Below are positions 17,121 to 25,124 of a stretch of DNA of 64,000 bases, piece after piece. The DNA is taken from the NCBI GenBank assembly GCA_020025635.1, contig JAHHRU010000008.1, positions 1-64,000 on the forward strand, written 5' to 3'. Origin of the DNA: Allofournierella sp. (GTDB taxonomy: Bacteria > Bacillota > Clostridia > Oscillospirales > Ruminococcaceae). Position 1 is the first letter of the stretch, and each line of letters begins with the position of its first letter. Position numbers and translations under genes: made by a program. A model generated the notes under the pieces. That model was not told where the DNA came from. It saw only the letters and a program-made list of their open reading frames with translations, and did no database searches.

Positions 17121-17802
17121 TTCCCCACACCACCTTCAAATATTTGGGTTCCTTTGGGTCGATCTCGATTTTTTCGCGGATGTTGCGCACATGCACCATA
17201 ATGGTGTCGGTGTTCACCGCGCGCTCGTTCCAGACCCGTTCGTAAATTTCTTCGGCCGAAAACACCCGGCCGGGGTTTTTCATCAAAAGCGCCAAAATCT
17301 TGAATTCCAGCGGGGTCAGCCTTACCGGCACCCCGTCCACCAAAAGCTGGGCCTGCGGCTCCGAAAGCTCCAGCCCGCCAATGGTGTAGACCCCTTCTTT
17401 TTGGGGGCCTTCCTTTTTCTGCACAAGCTCCAGGTATTTGGCATACCGGCGCAGCTGGCTGTTCACCCGGGCCAGCAGCTCCATGGGCACAAAGGGCTTT
17501 GTCACATAATCATCCGCCCCGATGTTCAGGCCGGTGATCTTGTCCATATCCTCAGATTTTGCCGACAGGATGATCACCGGGAAATCGTGGTTTTCCCGCA
17601 GGCGCATGGTCATCTGGATGCCGTCCATCACCGGCATCATGATATCCACCACCGCAAGGTGGATGGTTTCTTTTTCGATGATGTCCAGACCCTCCCGGCC
17701 GTTTGCGGCAAGAAATACCCGGTAGCCCTGATTGCGCAGATAGATGGCGATGCCCTCCCGGATCTCCCGGTCATCTTCGGCCACTAAAATATTGTATTCC
17801 AT
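17095..17802 (-). CDS. OmpR-family response regulator
   Basis: A 235-aa regulator with a receiver domain (Asp10, Asp11, phosphoacceptor Asp53 in AVVDIMMPVMDG, Lys in DDYVTKPF) and a C-terminal winged-helix DNA-binding domain. The latter includes LTPLEFKILALLMKNPGRVFS and the NTDTIMVHVRNIREKIE recognition region. It is first in the operon with the downstream kinase. The ATG at 17802 follows CCGGAGGA; the longer open frame to 17943 crosses the promoter and is rejected. Confidence 0.95.
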   Translation of the reverse strand: MEYNILVAEDDREIREGIAIYLRNQGYRVFLAANGREGLDIIEKETIHLAVVDIMMPVMDGIQMTMRLRENHDFPVIILSAKSEDMDKITGLNIGADDYVTKPFVPMELLARVNSQLRRYAKYLELVQKKEGPQKEGVYTIGGLELSEPQAQLLVDGVPVRLTPLEFKILALLMKNPGRVFSAEEIYERVWNERAVNTDTIMVHVRNIREKIEIDPKEPKYLKVVWGIGYKIEKM

Positions 17803-17838
17803 CGTTTCATTCCTCCGGCGGCAGTATTGTTGAAATTT

Positions 17839-17867
17839 ATTATAGCACGTTCTGCCGCCTGCACCAA
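17839..17867 (-). promoter_or_regulatory. Promoter of the two-component operon
   Basis: On the minus strand TTGGTG (17867-17862), 17 bases, TATAAT (17844-17839). The 315-base gap between the response regulator and the XRE gene holds this promoter and the divergent XRE promoter; nothing else is recognisable in it. Confidence 0.8.
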
Positions 17868-18060
17868 CGCACCGCTGCTGCACCTCCTTTTCTTTGTTTT
17901 CAGTATACGGCGCATTTCTAAAACCCCGGCACAGGCAATTCAAAAGAATTTCTAAAGAAAGGCAGAAAGGCCCTGCCTTTCTGCCCTTTGCAGGCTGGGT
18001 GGCACATGCGGGGGCGCCGGCCCAAAAAGTATTTTATATTTTCTTTTTTGTAATATATGC

Positions 18061-18089
18061 TTGACATAAAGCAAAATATGAAGTACAAT
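18061..18089 (+). promoter_or_regulatory. Promoter of the XRE regulator gene
   Basis: Consensus TTGACA (18061-18066), 17-base spacer, TACAAT (18084-18089). Confidence 0.85.
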
Positions 18090-18116
18090 CAAAATCACAA
18101 AAGGAGGCGTTGCCCA

Positions 18117-18332
18117 GTGGCAAAAAACATGGCGCTGAAACTTGCCAGAACCAAAAAAGACCTGACGCAGAAAGACCTTGCCGAAAAGATCGGCGTATCA
18201 CGGCAGACCATAAACGCAATTGAAAAAGGGGAATACAACCCCACCATCAAGCTGTGCCTGAAGATCTGCCGGGCACTGGATGCCCGGCTGGACGAATTGT
18301 TTTGGGAGGATGAAACCGATGAAGAAATCTAA
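18117..18332 (+). CDS. XRE-family transcriptional regulator
   Basis: A 71-aa helix-turn-helix protein (LARTKKDLTQKDLAEKIGVSRQTINAIEKGEYNPTIKL), close in size and sequence style to the YozG-type minimal Cro/CI regulators. The start is GTG at 18117, after AAGGAGG. Its 3' end overlaps the following membrane-protein gene by 14 bases, so the pair is co-expressed. In such pairs the regulator usually controls its own operon. Confidence 0.9.
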   Translation: MAKNMALKLARTKKDLTQKDLAEKIGVSRQTINAIEKGEYNPTIKLCLKICRALDARLDELFWEDETDEEI

Positions 18333-18792
18333 AAGCAATCTGGACGAAATGCAGGAGCAGAAGCTGCTGCGCATCGAGCATACCGGGTTTTGGATCTGTT
18401 TTACGGGCCTGGCCCTTGTAATCTATGCCCAGCTCGCCATTGGCCACAGCGATCCACGCAGCCTGGGCGGCGAAACCCTGGTGCTTCTCATCTCCGCCGC
18501 TTATCTGGTTATCAGCTGCATCCGAAACGGCATCTGGGACCGCAAGCTGAAGCCGGATCTAAAAACCAATCTGTGCATCAGCCTGGCAGCGGGCGGAGCA
18601 GTGGGTATTTTCTGGTTTTTGGTGAGCTACCGCAACTATCACAGCCTGGCCGGCTCCCTGGCCACCCTTGTTTTTATGGCCGCTTTCACCTTTGCCCTGA
18701 CACTGGTTTTGCTGCTGGCAACCGCCGCCGTTTACAACCGGCGCAAGCGCCAGCTGGACAGCCAAGCCGACCGGGAAGAGGACGGGGAATGA
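18319..18792 (+). CDS. Small membrane protein paired with the XRE regulator (DUF6773-like)
   Basis: A 157-aa protein with an acidic N-terminal segment, four predicted transmembrane segments (FWICFTGLALVIYAQLAIG; LVLLISAAYLVISCI; ISLAAGGAVGIFWFLVSY; LVFMAAFTFALTLVLLLATAAVY) and a charged tail. The ATG at 18319 follows GGGAGGA. This XRE plus four-helix protein arrangement is widespread in Firmicutes. The function is unknown, and the family label is tentative. Confidence 0.75.
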   Translation: MKKSKSNLDEMQEQKLLRIEHTGFWICFTGLALVIYAQLAIGHSDPRSLGGETLVLLISAAYLVISCIRNGIWDRKLKPDLKTNLCISLAAGGAVGIFWFLVSYRNYHSLAGSLATLVFMAAFTFALTLVLLLATAAVYNRRKRQLDSQADREEDGE

Positions 18793-18817
18793 CCCTTGCC
18801 CCATACCCTGTATCATC

Positions 18818-18860
18818 AAAAAAGGACTGCACCGTTTTCTTTGCGGTGCAGTCCTTTTTT
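18818..18860. terminator. Bidirectional terminator
   Basis: Seventeen-base stem AAAAAAGGACTGCACCG with its complement ending in six T, between convergent genes. Confidence 0.92.
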
Positions 18861-18864
18861 GTCG

Positions 18865-19923
18865 TTATCGCAAGGGCAGGCAGGCGTTCCAGGAGTGGGT
18901 CATGGTGGCAAAGCCGGCCTCGCTGCCGTTGTTCACGGCGCAGAACAGGTGGGTGGCGTTTCCCTGTTCGTCAAACAGCAGGAAGGGCCGGTCCAGATTG
19001 CCCAGATGATGCACGGTGCCGTCATCCATGGGGATATCCAGGTCCAGGCCGCTGCCGGGAATGACCTGCCAGTGGGTGCCGTCAGGGCTTTTGGCCTGGA
19101 TGAGCCTGCCCACGGTGCCGCTGTAAGCGCCGTTCCAGTCCTTGGCAAGCATGGAATAGCCGGTGTCGGTCTGCCAGATGAAGGGGTCCTCCAGAATGCC
19201 CGGCTCGCCCTCAAAAAGGGGATGGTCCAGCCGCTGGTAAGGGCCGTCCCACCGGGGGGCCTGGGCCGCGCCCAGCTTCATATCGCTGATGATCTCGTTG
19301 CCCGAAGCCTGCGGATAGGGGGGCTTTTTATAGGTGCGGGTCTTATAGATGAGAAGGCAGCTGCCGTCCTTTCGGATGCAGGGGGCCGGGTTTGAGGTGA
19401 GCACGTCATCGAACATTCCGGGCCGCACATCCAAAAGCGGGTGGTCGAGCCGCTTCCAGGGGCCGAACACACTGTCCGAAACCGCCACGCCCACCCGTTT
19501 TCCGGCCCGGGCGGCGATCCAGTGCATGCTCTCGTGGCCGAGGGTTCCGTCGGCCGGATCATCGGGGAAGGGGTAGGTGGTGCCCATATAAAACAGGACA
19601 TATTTTCCGCCTGTCTTTTGAATGCAGGGGTTGTGGGTGACCCGGCCATCCCACCAGCCGGCCCCCCGGGCGGGCAGGACCACCTCCCGGAAGGTATAGG
19701 GCCCTTCGGGGGTGTCGCTGTCGGCCCTTACGACCTCACTTGCAACACCCCAGCCGGGGTGAAAGGGAAGGGTCTTGGGCCAGCGGGAAGCAAACATGTG
19801 ATACCGGCCGTCCTCGCCTTTTACAACACTGCCGCACCACACCCAGTAGCCCTCCATGGAAAAGCCGCCGCCCACCGGTGCGGGCAGCAGGGCATCCCGG
19901 GTGAGAACACCATTTCGGTTCAT
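18865..19923 (-). CDS. Five-bladed beta-propeller glycosidase-like protein (GH43/GH32/GH117-like)
   Basis: The 352-aa protein has repeated beta-propeller blades with typical features: VWCGSVVKGEDGRYHMFASRW, then WDGRVTHNPCIQKTGGKYVLFYMG. Later it has NPAPCIRKDGSCLLIYKTR and an EDPFIW motif resembling the acidic motif of GH43/GH32-type enzymes. There is no signal peptide. It is divergent from the lyase gene and probably acts on the same imported glycan. A relative lies at 55075-56076. The precise family and substrate cannot be assigned by eye. The start ATG at 19923 follows AAAGGAG. Confidence 0.65.
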   Translation of the reverse strand: MNRNGVLTRDALLPAPVGGGFSMEGYWVWCGSVVKGEDGRYHMFASRWPKTLPFHPGWGVASEVVRADSDTPEGPYTFREVVLPARGAGWWDGRVTHNPCIQKTGGKYVLFYMGTTYPFPDDPADGTLGHESMHWIAARAGKRVGVAVSDSVFGPWKRLDHPLLDVRPGMFDDVLTSNPAPCIRKDGSCLLIYKTRTYKKPPYPQASGNEIISDMKLGAAQAPRWDGPYQRLDHPLFEGEPGILEDPFIWQTDTGYSMLAKDWNGAYSGTVGRLIQAKSPDGTHWQVIPGSGLDLDIPMDDGTVHHLGNLDRPFLLFDEQGNATHLFCAVNNGSEAGFATMTHSWNACLPLR

Positions 19924-19968
19924 TTCGTCTTCGCTCCTTTTTTGTTAAAATGCTGTCATTCTGCCCTG

Positions 19969-19997
19969 TTTATACACCCTTTTTCCAGTTTTGTAAA
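19969..19997 (-). promoter_or_regulatory. Promoter of the propeller glycosidase gene
   Basis: Minus strand TTTACA (19997-19992), 17-base spacer, TATAAA (19974-19969). Confidence 0.7.
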
Positions 19998-20080
19998 CAG
20001 CAAGCAGTGATTTCTGTTAGTATTTTTGGAAACGCCCGCAAAATCCCGTAAAATAAGCGCTTTTCCTGTTTGGGGGATTG

Positions 20081-20089
20081 TGCTATCAT
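20081..20089 (+). promoter_or_regulatory. Extended -10 promoter element before the lyase gene
   Basis: TGC-TATCAT resembles the rpsT extended -10. No good -35 lies 17 bases upstream, so it may need an activator. About 75 bases of leader follow. Confidence 0.5.
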
Positions 20090-20169
20090 AAAATAAAAGA
20101 TCGATATGGGATGGTGCGGGTGCCCGGAAAACTTCCGGTCCCTGTCCTGCCATCCAAAGGGAGGAACCC

Positions 20170-22095
20170 ATGAACGCAGAGCTTCGTCATCTTGCCCAAA
20201 CCGCATGGCCGGAAGAGCGCAAGGCACTCGCTGAAAGTGCGGACCGTTTTTTGAACGACACCTTCTTGTTCAATGACCCCTGGGACATGGAGCAGTGCCG
20301 CATCCCGGTGGAATTTTCCGGCCCGATCGACTGGGAATACCGTCCTGCGGACGACCCGGAATGGACCTACATGCTGGCCCGCCAGAGCTATGTGCTGCTT
20401 TTGGCCCGCCAGGCCGTTTTGACCGGCGACAAAAAATACGCCGGCAAGATCGCCTATTTCATCGAGGATTTCATCGACCATGTTCCGCTTACCGATGCGG
20501 CCCGCGCCCTTACCTGGCGCACCCTGGATGCCGGCATCCGGGCGGCCAACTGGCTGTCTGCCTGGGAACTGCTGGACCAGTGCGGCATGGCCCCCACCCG
20601 GATCCTGGACAAAATGAAGGAATCCCTGCGGGTGCACATCAACTACCTGCTGGAAGAGGACACCCCCTTCTGCCGGCTGTCCAACTGGGGCATCATCGGC
20701 AATTCCGGCATGTATCAGGCCGCCATCTTTTTGGGCGATGAGGCCGCCATGCTGGAAACCGAAAAGCGTGTGGCCGACGAAGTGAGCATCCAGGTGGATC
20801 CGGACGGCTGGCACTGGGAGCAGAGCCCCATGTACCACGCCGAGGTGCTGGTCGGCCTTTTGCGCATCGTGCGCCTTGCCCGCCGGGCCGGCCGTGAGCT
20901 GCCTGCCATCATTCCCGAAACCGCTCACGCCATGTGCCTTGCGGTGGCCCGCTCCGCCAAGCCGGACCATCACCAGTTCATGCAGAGCGATTCGGACGAC
21001 ACCGATGTGCGCGACCTGCTCACCCAGGGCGCCATCCTGTTTTTGGACCCCGCCCTCAAGTTCCACGGCAACAGCACCCCCGATTTTGAGAGCCTGTTCT
21101 GGATCAATGAAAGCGAGCTTGCGGCCTTTTGCGCACTGGAAGCAAAGCCGCTGCCCCTGCTTTCCAGCCACGAGCACAGCGGCAACTTCTACCTGCGCAC
21201 CGGCTGGACCGAAACCGACAGCTGCCTGCGCCTGCACAGCGGTTACATGGGCTCCGGCCACGGCCATGCCGACCAGCTGCATGTGGACCTGTGCGCTCTT
21301 GGCAAGGACGTTCTGGTGGACAGCGGCCGCTACACCTATGTGGACAAGCCCATCCGCCTTCAGTTGAAGGATGCCCCCGCCCACAACACCTTTACCCTGG
21401 ACGGCCGCTCCTTTACCGACTGCACCGAGACCTGGGCCTATGGCGAGATCAGCCTGCCGCTGCGCGGCGGCGCTTACAGCCGAAACGGCTGGAGCTTTGC
21501 CGAAGCAGGCCACCTTGGCTATCTGCGCCTGAAAGACCCGGCCGTGTGCCGCCGCTATGCCATCCAGGCAGGCCCTTGCATCGCATTCGTGATGGATGTG
21601 GTGAACGGCCGCGGCCCCCACAGCTGCGAAGGCTTCTTCCACTTTAAAAAGGAGGCCCTGCGCCTGGAAAGCGACCGGGCCGTTTACGATGCCGACGGCG
21701 TTGTGACCGAGGTTTTCTATCCCGGCCGGCAGGCAAAGGCCGAAACCGCGCCGGTTTCGCCTCACTACAACACCCTGTACGACAGCAGCGTGCTGCTTTT
21801 AAGCAGCACCCATGAGGGCAGCTTCTCGGTGCCCACCGTTTTTGTTTCCCAAACGGGCAAAGCCGCCGGTGCCAGCGTGGAAGAGCTGCCGGTGACCCAT
21901 GTGAAGAGCGGCCGGGTGCTGAACGCCCGGGAGGCCCGGGCGTTCCGGGTGAGCGCCTTCGGCGACCACTGGGATATTTTGTTCTGCTTTGAAGATTCCG
22001 CCGGCGACTACGACCTTCTGGCGGCCGGCGATGTGAACGGCCACGGCCGTGTGATCGCCAGCCACGGCGGCATCCAGACCACTCTGGCCTGGTAA
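20170..22095 (+). CDS. Heparinase II/III-family polysaccharide lyase
   Basis: The 641-aa protein has the alpha/alpha toroid N-terminal domain (about 1-310: WEYRPADDPEWTYMLARQSY, LTWRTLDAGIRAANWL, LSNWGIIGNSGMYQAA) and the C-terminal beta-sandwich. The latter carries the family signature SGHGHADQLHVDLCALGKDVLVDSGRYTY. The family cleaves uronic-acid-containing glycans by beta-elimination. In the toroid domain, the Asn-Trp-Gly segment and the following Tyr/His (SPMYHAE) are candidate catalytic residues. There is no signal peptide, so it acts in the cytoplasm on imported oligosaccharides. KduI and KduD follow directly and would receive the released unsaturated uronate. The GAG subclass (heparan, chondroitin, hyaluronan) is not decided by the sequence. 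Confidence 0.85.
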   Translation: MNAELRHLAQTAWPEERKALAESADRFLNDTFLFNDPWDMEQCRIPVEFSGPIDWEYRPADDPEWTYMLARQSYVLLLARQAVLTGDKKYAGKIAYFIEDFIDHVPLTDAARALTWRTLDAGIRAANWLSAWELLDQCGMAPTRILDKMKESLRVHINYLLEEDTPFCRLSNWGIIGNSGMYQAAIFLGDEAAMLETEKRVADEVSIQVDPDGWHWEQSPMYHAEVLVGLLRIVRLARRAGRELPAIIPETAHAMCLAVARSAKPDHHQFMQSDSDDTDVRDLLTQGAILFLDPALKFHGNSTPDFESLFWINESELAAFCALEAKPLPLLSSHEHSGNFYLRTGWTETDSCLRLHSGYMGSGHGHADQLHVDLCALGKDVLVDSGRYTYVDKPIRLQLKDAPAHNTFTLDGRSFTDCTETWAYGEISLPLRGGAYSRNGWSFAEAGHLGYLRLKDPAVCRRYAIQAGPCIAFVMDVVNGRGPHSCEGFFHFKKEALRLESDRAVYDADGVVTEVFYPGRQAKAETAPVSPHYNTLYDSSVLLLSSTHEGSFSVPTVFVSQTGKAAGASVEELPVTHVKSGRVLNAREARAFRVSAFGDHWDILFCFEDSAGDYDLLAAGDVNGHGRVIASHGGIQTTLAW

Positions 22096-22185
22096 CGATT
22101 TTGTAACCTGCCGGGGCCTTTTGCTCCGGTTCCGGATATTTTGACATCGGGCCCCGACCCCGTATCCTGAAAGGAGAAGAAAGAA

Positions 22186-23028
22186 ATGGATATCCGTTAT
22201 TCCTGCAACCAGCGTGATTTCAAGCGCTACACCACCGAAGAGACCCGCAGCGAATTCCTCATCGAGAACCTGTATGTTCCCAACGAGGTGGTTGCCGTTT
22301 ACAGCCATGTGGACCGCATGGTCACCCTGGGCTGCATGCCCACCACCGAGACCGTTTCCATCGATAAGGGCATCGACATCTGGCACAACTTCGGCACCCA
22401 GTATTTCCTGGAGCGCCGTGAGATCGGCATTTTCAACATCGGCGGCGCCGGCACCATCACCGTTGACGGCACCGTTTACGAGCTGGGCTACAAGGACTGC
22501 CTGTACATCACCATGGGCGCAAAGGAAGTGCTGTTCGCTTCCAAGGAGGCTGACAAGCCCGCCAAGTTCTACATGGTCTCCGCTCCCGCTCACTGCTCTT
22601 ATGAGACCCGCCTCATCAAGATCGAGGATGCCGCAAAGCGGCCCCTGGGCGCCATGGAAACCAGCAACAAGCGCACCATCAACCAGTTCATCCACCCCGA
22701 TGTGCTCAAGACCTGCCAGCTTTCCATGGGCATGACCGTTCTGGACCCGGGCAGCGTGTGGAACACCATGCCCGCCCACACCCACGAGCGCCGCATGGAG
22801 ATCTATATGTACTTTGAGATCCCCGAGAACAACGTGGTGTTCCACATGATGGGCGAAGGCAAAGAGACCCGCCACATCGTGATGCAGAACGAACAGGCTG
22901 TGATCAGCCCCAGCTGGAGCATCCATTCCGGTGCCGGCACCAGCAACTACACCTTCATTTGGGCCATGGGCGGCGAGAACCAGGCCTTTGATGATATGGA
23001 CAATATCCCCACTACCGAACTGCGCTGA
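22186..23028 (+). CDS. kduI: 5-dehydro-4-deoxy-D-glucuronate isomerase
   Basis: KduI converts 4-deoxy-L-threo-5-hexosulose uronate to 3-deoxy-D-glycero-2,5-hexodiulosonate. The 280-aa bicupin has the zinc motif PAHTHERRME (His198, His200, Glu205) and the conserved FNIGGAGTITVDG and FIHPDVLKTCQL stretches. Length is standard. It sits between the lyase and kduD with good ribosome sites (AAAGGAGAAG) and forms the first step after uronate release. Confidence 0.97.
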   Translation: MDIRYSCNQRDFKRYTTEETRSEFLIENLYVPNEVVAVYSHVDRMVTLGCMPTTETVSIDKGIDIWHNFGTQYFLERREIGIFNIGGAGTITVDGTVYELGYKDCLYITMGAKEVLFASKEADKPAKFYMVSAPAHCSYETRLIKIEDAAKRPLGAMETSNKRTINQFIHPDVLKTCQLSMGMTVLDPGSVWNTMPAHTHERRMEIYMYFEIPENNVVFHMMGEGKETRHIVMQNEQAVISPSWSIHSGAGTSNYTFIWAMGGENQAFDDMDNIPTTELR

Positions 23029-23079
23029 GCATCCGCTCAGGCTGCTTTTGAACCACCAACCATCAGGAGGAACAAAACA

Positions 23080-23877
23080 ATGAATATCAATGCTTTTTCT
23101 CTGAAAGGCAAGATCGCGCTGGTCACCGGCGCTTCCTACGGCATCGGCTTCGCCATTGCCAAGGGCATGGCCGAGTGCGGCGCTACCATCTGCTTCAACG
23201 ATATCAATGAAGAGCTGATGCACAAGGGCATCAAGGCTTACGAAGAGGCCGGCATCAAGGCACACGGCTATGTGTGCGACGTTACCGATGAGGCCGCCGT
23301 TGAAGAGCTGGTCAAGAAGATCGAGGCCGAAGTGGGCGTGATCGACATCCTGGTCAACAACGCCGGCATCATCAAGCGCATCCCCATGTGCGAGATGAGC
23401 GCTGCCGACTTCCGCAAGGTCGTGGATGTTGACCTGAACGCTCCTTTCATCGTTTCCAAGGCTGTGATCCCCTCCATGGTCAAGAAGGGCCACGGCAAGA
23501 TCATCAACATCTGCTCCATGATGAGCGAGCTGGGCCGTGAGACCGTTTCCGCCTACGCCGCTGCCAAGGGCGGCCTGAAGATGCTCACCAAGAACATCTG
23601 CTCCGAGTTCGGCGGCGCCAACATCCAGTGCAACGGCATCGGCCCCGGCTACATTGCCACTCCGCAGACCGCTCCTCTGCGTGAGAAGCAGGCGGACGGC
23701 AGCCGCCACCCCTTCGACCAGTTCATCATCTCCAAGACCCCCGCTGCCCGCTGGGGTGAGCCGGAAGATCTGGTCGGCCCCGCTGTGTTCCTGGCCTCTG
23801 ATGCTTCCGATTTCGTGAACGGCCACATCCTGTATGTGGACGGCGGCATCCTGGCCTACATCGGCAAGCAGCCCTGA
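23080..23877 (+). CDS. kduD: 2-dehydro-3-deoxy-D-gluconate 5-dehydrogenase
   Basis: KduD, a short-chain dehydrogenase, reduces the KduI product to 2-keto-3-deoxygluconate using NAD(P)H. The 265-aa protein has the cofactor motif TGASYGIG (16-23), NNAG, and the catalytic Tyr159/Lys163 in YAAAKGG. It lies 51 bases after kduI. The C-terminal FVNGHILYVDGGILAYIGKQP is typical of KduD. Confidence 0.95.
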   Translation: MNINAFSLKGKIALVTGASYGIGFAIAKGMAECGATICFNDINEELMHKGIKAYEEAGIKAHGYVCDVTDEAAVEELVKKIEAEVGVIDILVNNAGIIKRIPMCEMSAADFRKVVDVDLNAPFIVSKAVIPSMVKKGHGKIINICSMMSELGRETVSAYAAAKGGLKMLTKNICSEFGGANIQCNGIGPGYIATPQTAPLREKQADGSRHPFDQFIISKTPAARWGEPEDLVGPAVFLASDASDFVNGHILYVDGGILAYIGKQP

Positions 23878-23893
23878 GTTTTGCAAAACCCTG

Positions 23894-23965
23894 TGCGGAT
23901 CCGACATTCTTTCAGCCTGCCCCGGCCCAAAAGCCGGGGCGGCGGAATGCCGGTCCGCATTTTTT
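23894..23965 (+). terminator. Long terminator after kduD
   Basis: A two-part hairpin: outer imperfect arms TGCGGATCCGACATTC / GAATGCCGGTCCGCA, inner perfect GCCCCGGC / GCCGGGGC, then six T. Confidence 0.85.
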
Positions 23966-23996
23966 GCAGCGAACCGGCCGGGGCGTGAAAATAACG

Positions 23997-24046
23997 CTTC
24001 ACTTTCGGTTCCTGCATGGTATACTGATGGCAGAACCCGATCGGGT
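23997..24046 (+). promoter_or_regulatory. Promoter and palindromic operator before the Eda-VOC gene
   Basis: A TATACT -10 (24020-24025) with a weak -35 (CTTCAC, 23997-24002) is followed 9 bases later by a perfect 12-bp palindrome ACCCGATCGGGT (24035-24046). A palindrome at the transcription start is a plausible repressor site. The regulator is unknown. Confidence 0.5.
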
Positions 24047-24102
24047 CTTTTGATTTTTGTCTGTCTTTCAGAAACCAGCTATTTAAAAAGGAGAGGATTC
24101 AA

Positions 24103-25065
24103 ATGAACGAAGTTCTGGAACAGGTCCGTAAGATCGGCATTATCCCGGTCATTGCTTTCAACAGTGTGGAGGAAGCCCTGCCTCTGTGCAAGGCCCTGGC
24201 CGACGGCGGCCTGCCCGCCGCCGAGGTGACCTTCCGCACCGCCTGCGCCGAAGAGTGCATCCGCAAGATCCACGAGGAGATGCCCGAAATGCTGCTGGGT
24301 GCCGGCACCGTTCTGACCACCGAGCAGGCCGACCGCGCAATGGCTGCGGGCGCTTCCTTCATCGTTGCCCCCGGCTTTGACCCCAATGTGATGCAGCATG
24401 TGATCGACAAGGGCGGCATTGCCATGCCCGGCACCGCCACCGCAGGCGAGATGCAGCAGGCCATGAACATGGGCTGCGATGCCCTGAAGTTCTTCCCCGC
24501 TGAGGCAAACGGCGGCGTGGGCATGCTGAAGAACATCGGCGCTGCCCTCAAGAGCGCAAAGTGGATGTGCACCGGCGGCGTGAACGCCAAGAACGTGAAC
24601 GATTACCTGGGCTATGACCAGATCATTGCCGTGGGCGGCACCTGGATGTGCAAGTCTGACGTGATCAAGGCCGGCGACTGGGCAAAGATCACCGCCATGA
24701 GCCAGGAGGCCGTGGACGTGATGCTGGGCCTGGAGCTGGGCCACATCGGCATCAACTCGGAGAACGAAGCCGAGGCCATGGCCACCGCAAACCTGCTGGG
24801 CAGCCTGCTGAACAAGAAGGTCGCTGTGGGCAATTCCAGCATCTTTGTCGGCAGCAAGGAGTTCGAGATCATGAAGGCCCCCGGCCGCGGCAAGAACGGC
24901 CACATCGCCATCAAGTGCAACGATGTGGACCGGGCCGTTTATCATCTGGGCCGCCGTGGTGTGAAGTTCGATCTGGACAGCATGGTAAACAAAAACGGCA
25001 AGAACATCGCCTGCTACATGGCCGATGAGGTTGCCGGCTTTGCCATCCATCTGGTGCAGAAGTAA
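24103..25065 (+). CDS. eda: KDPG aldolase fused to a glyoxalase/VOC domain
   Basis: Residues 1-210 are a 2-keto-3-deoxy-6-phosphogluconate aldolase: VIAFNS, EVTFRT (Glu41), GAGTVLTTEQ, PGTATAGEM and KFFPAE, with Lys129 the likely Schiff-base residue. Residues about 220-320 add a vicinal-oxygen-chelate domain (LGHIGINSENEAEAMA, then GHIAIKCNDVDRAV and GFAIHLVQK). The aldolase splits KDPG into pyruvate and glyceraldehyde-3-phosphate and is the last step of the uronate pathway here. What the VOC part does is unknown; it might bind metal or a keto-sugar. It is followed by kdgK after 59 bases. Confidence 0.92.
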   Translation: MNEVLEQVRKIGIIPVIAFNSVEEALPLCKALADGGLPAAEVTFRTACAEECIRKIHEEMPEMLLGAGTVLTTEQADRAMAAGASFIVAPGFDPNVMQHVIDKGGIAMPGTATAGEMQQAMNMGCDALKFFPAEANGGVGMLKNIGAALKSAKWMCTGGVNAKNVNDYLGYDQIIAVGGTWMCKSDVIKAGDWAKITAMSQEAVDVMLGLELGHIGINSENEAEAMATANLLGSLLNKKVAVGNSSIFVGSKEFEIMKAPGRGKNGHIAIKCNDVDRAVYHLGRRGVKFDLDSMVNKNGKNIACYMADEVAGFAIHLVQK

Positions 25066-25124
25066 ATTGCCCCCCCCAGGGGTCGATTTTCGTTTTCATT
25101 TGATAATAAAGGAGTTTTTTGAAA

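Noticed and set aside
22141..22168. TTGACA-N16-TATCCT before kduI, looking like a promoter
   Set aside because: The transcript start would fall at or inside the ribosome site of kduI, so a functional promoter for that gene is unlikely; the gene is better explained as part of the lyase transcript.
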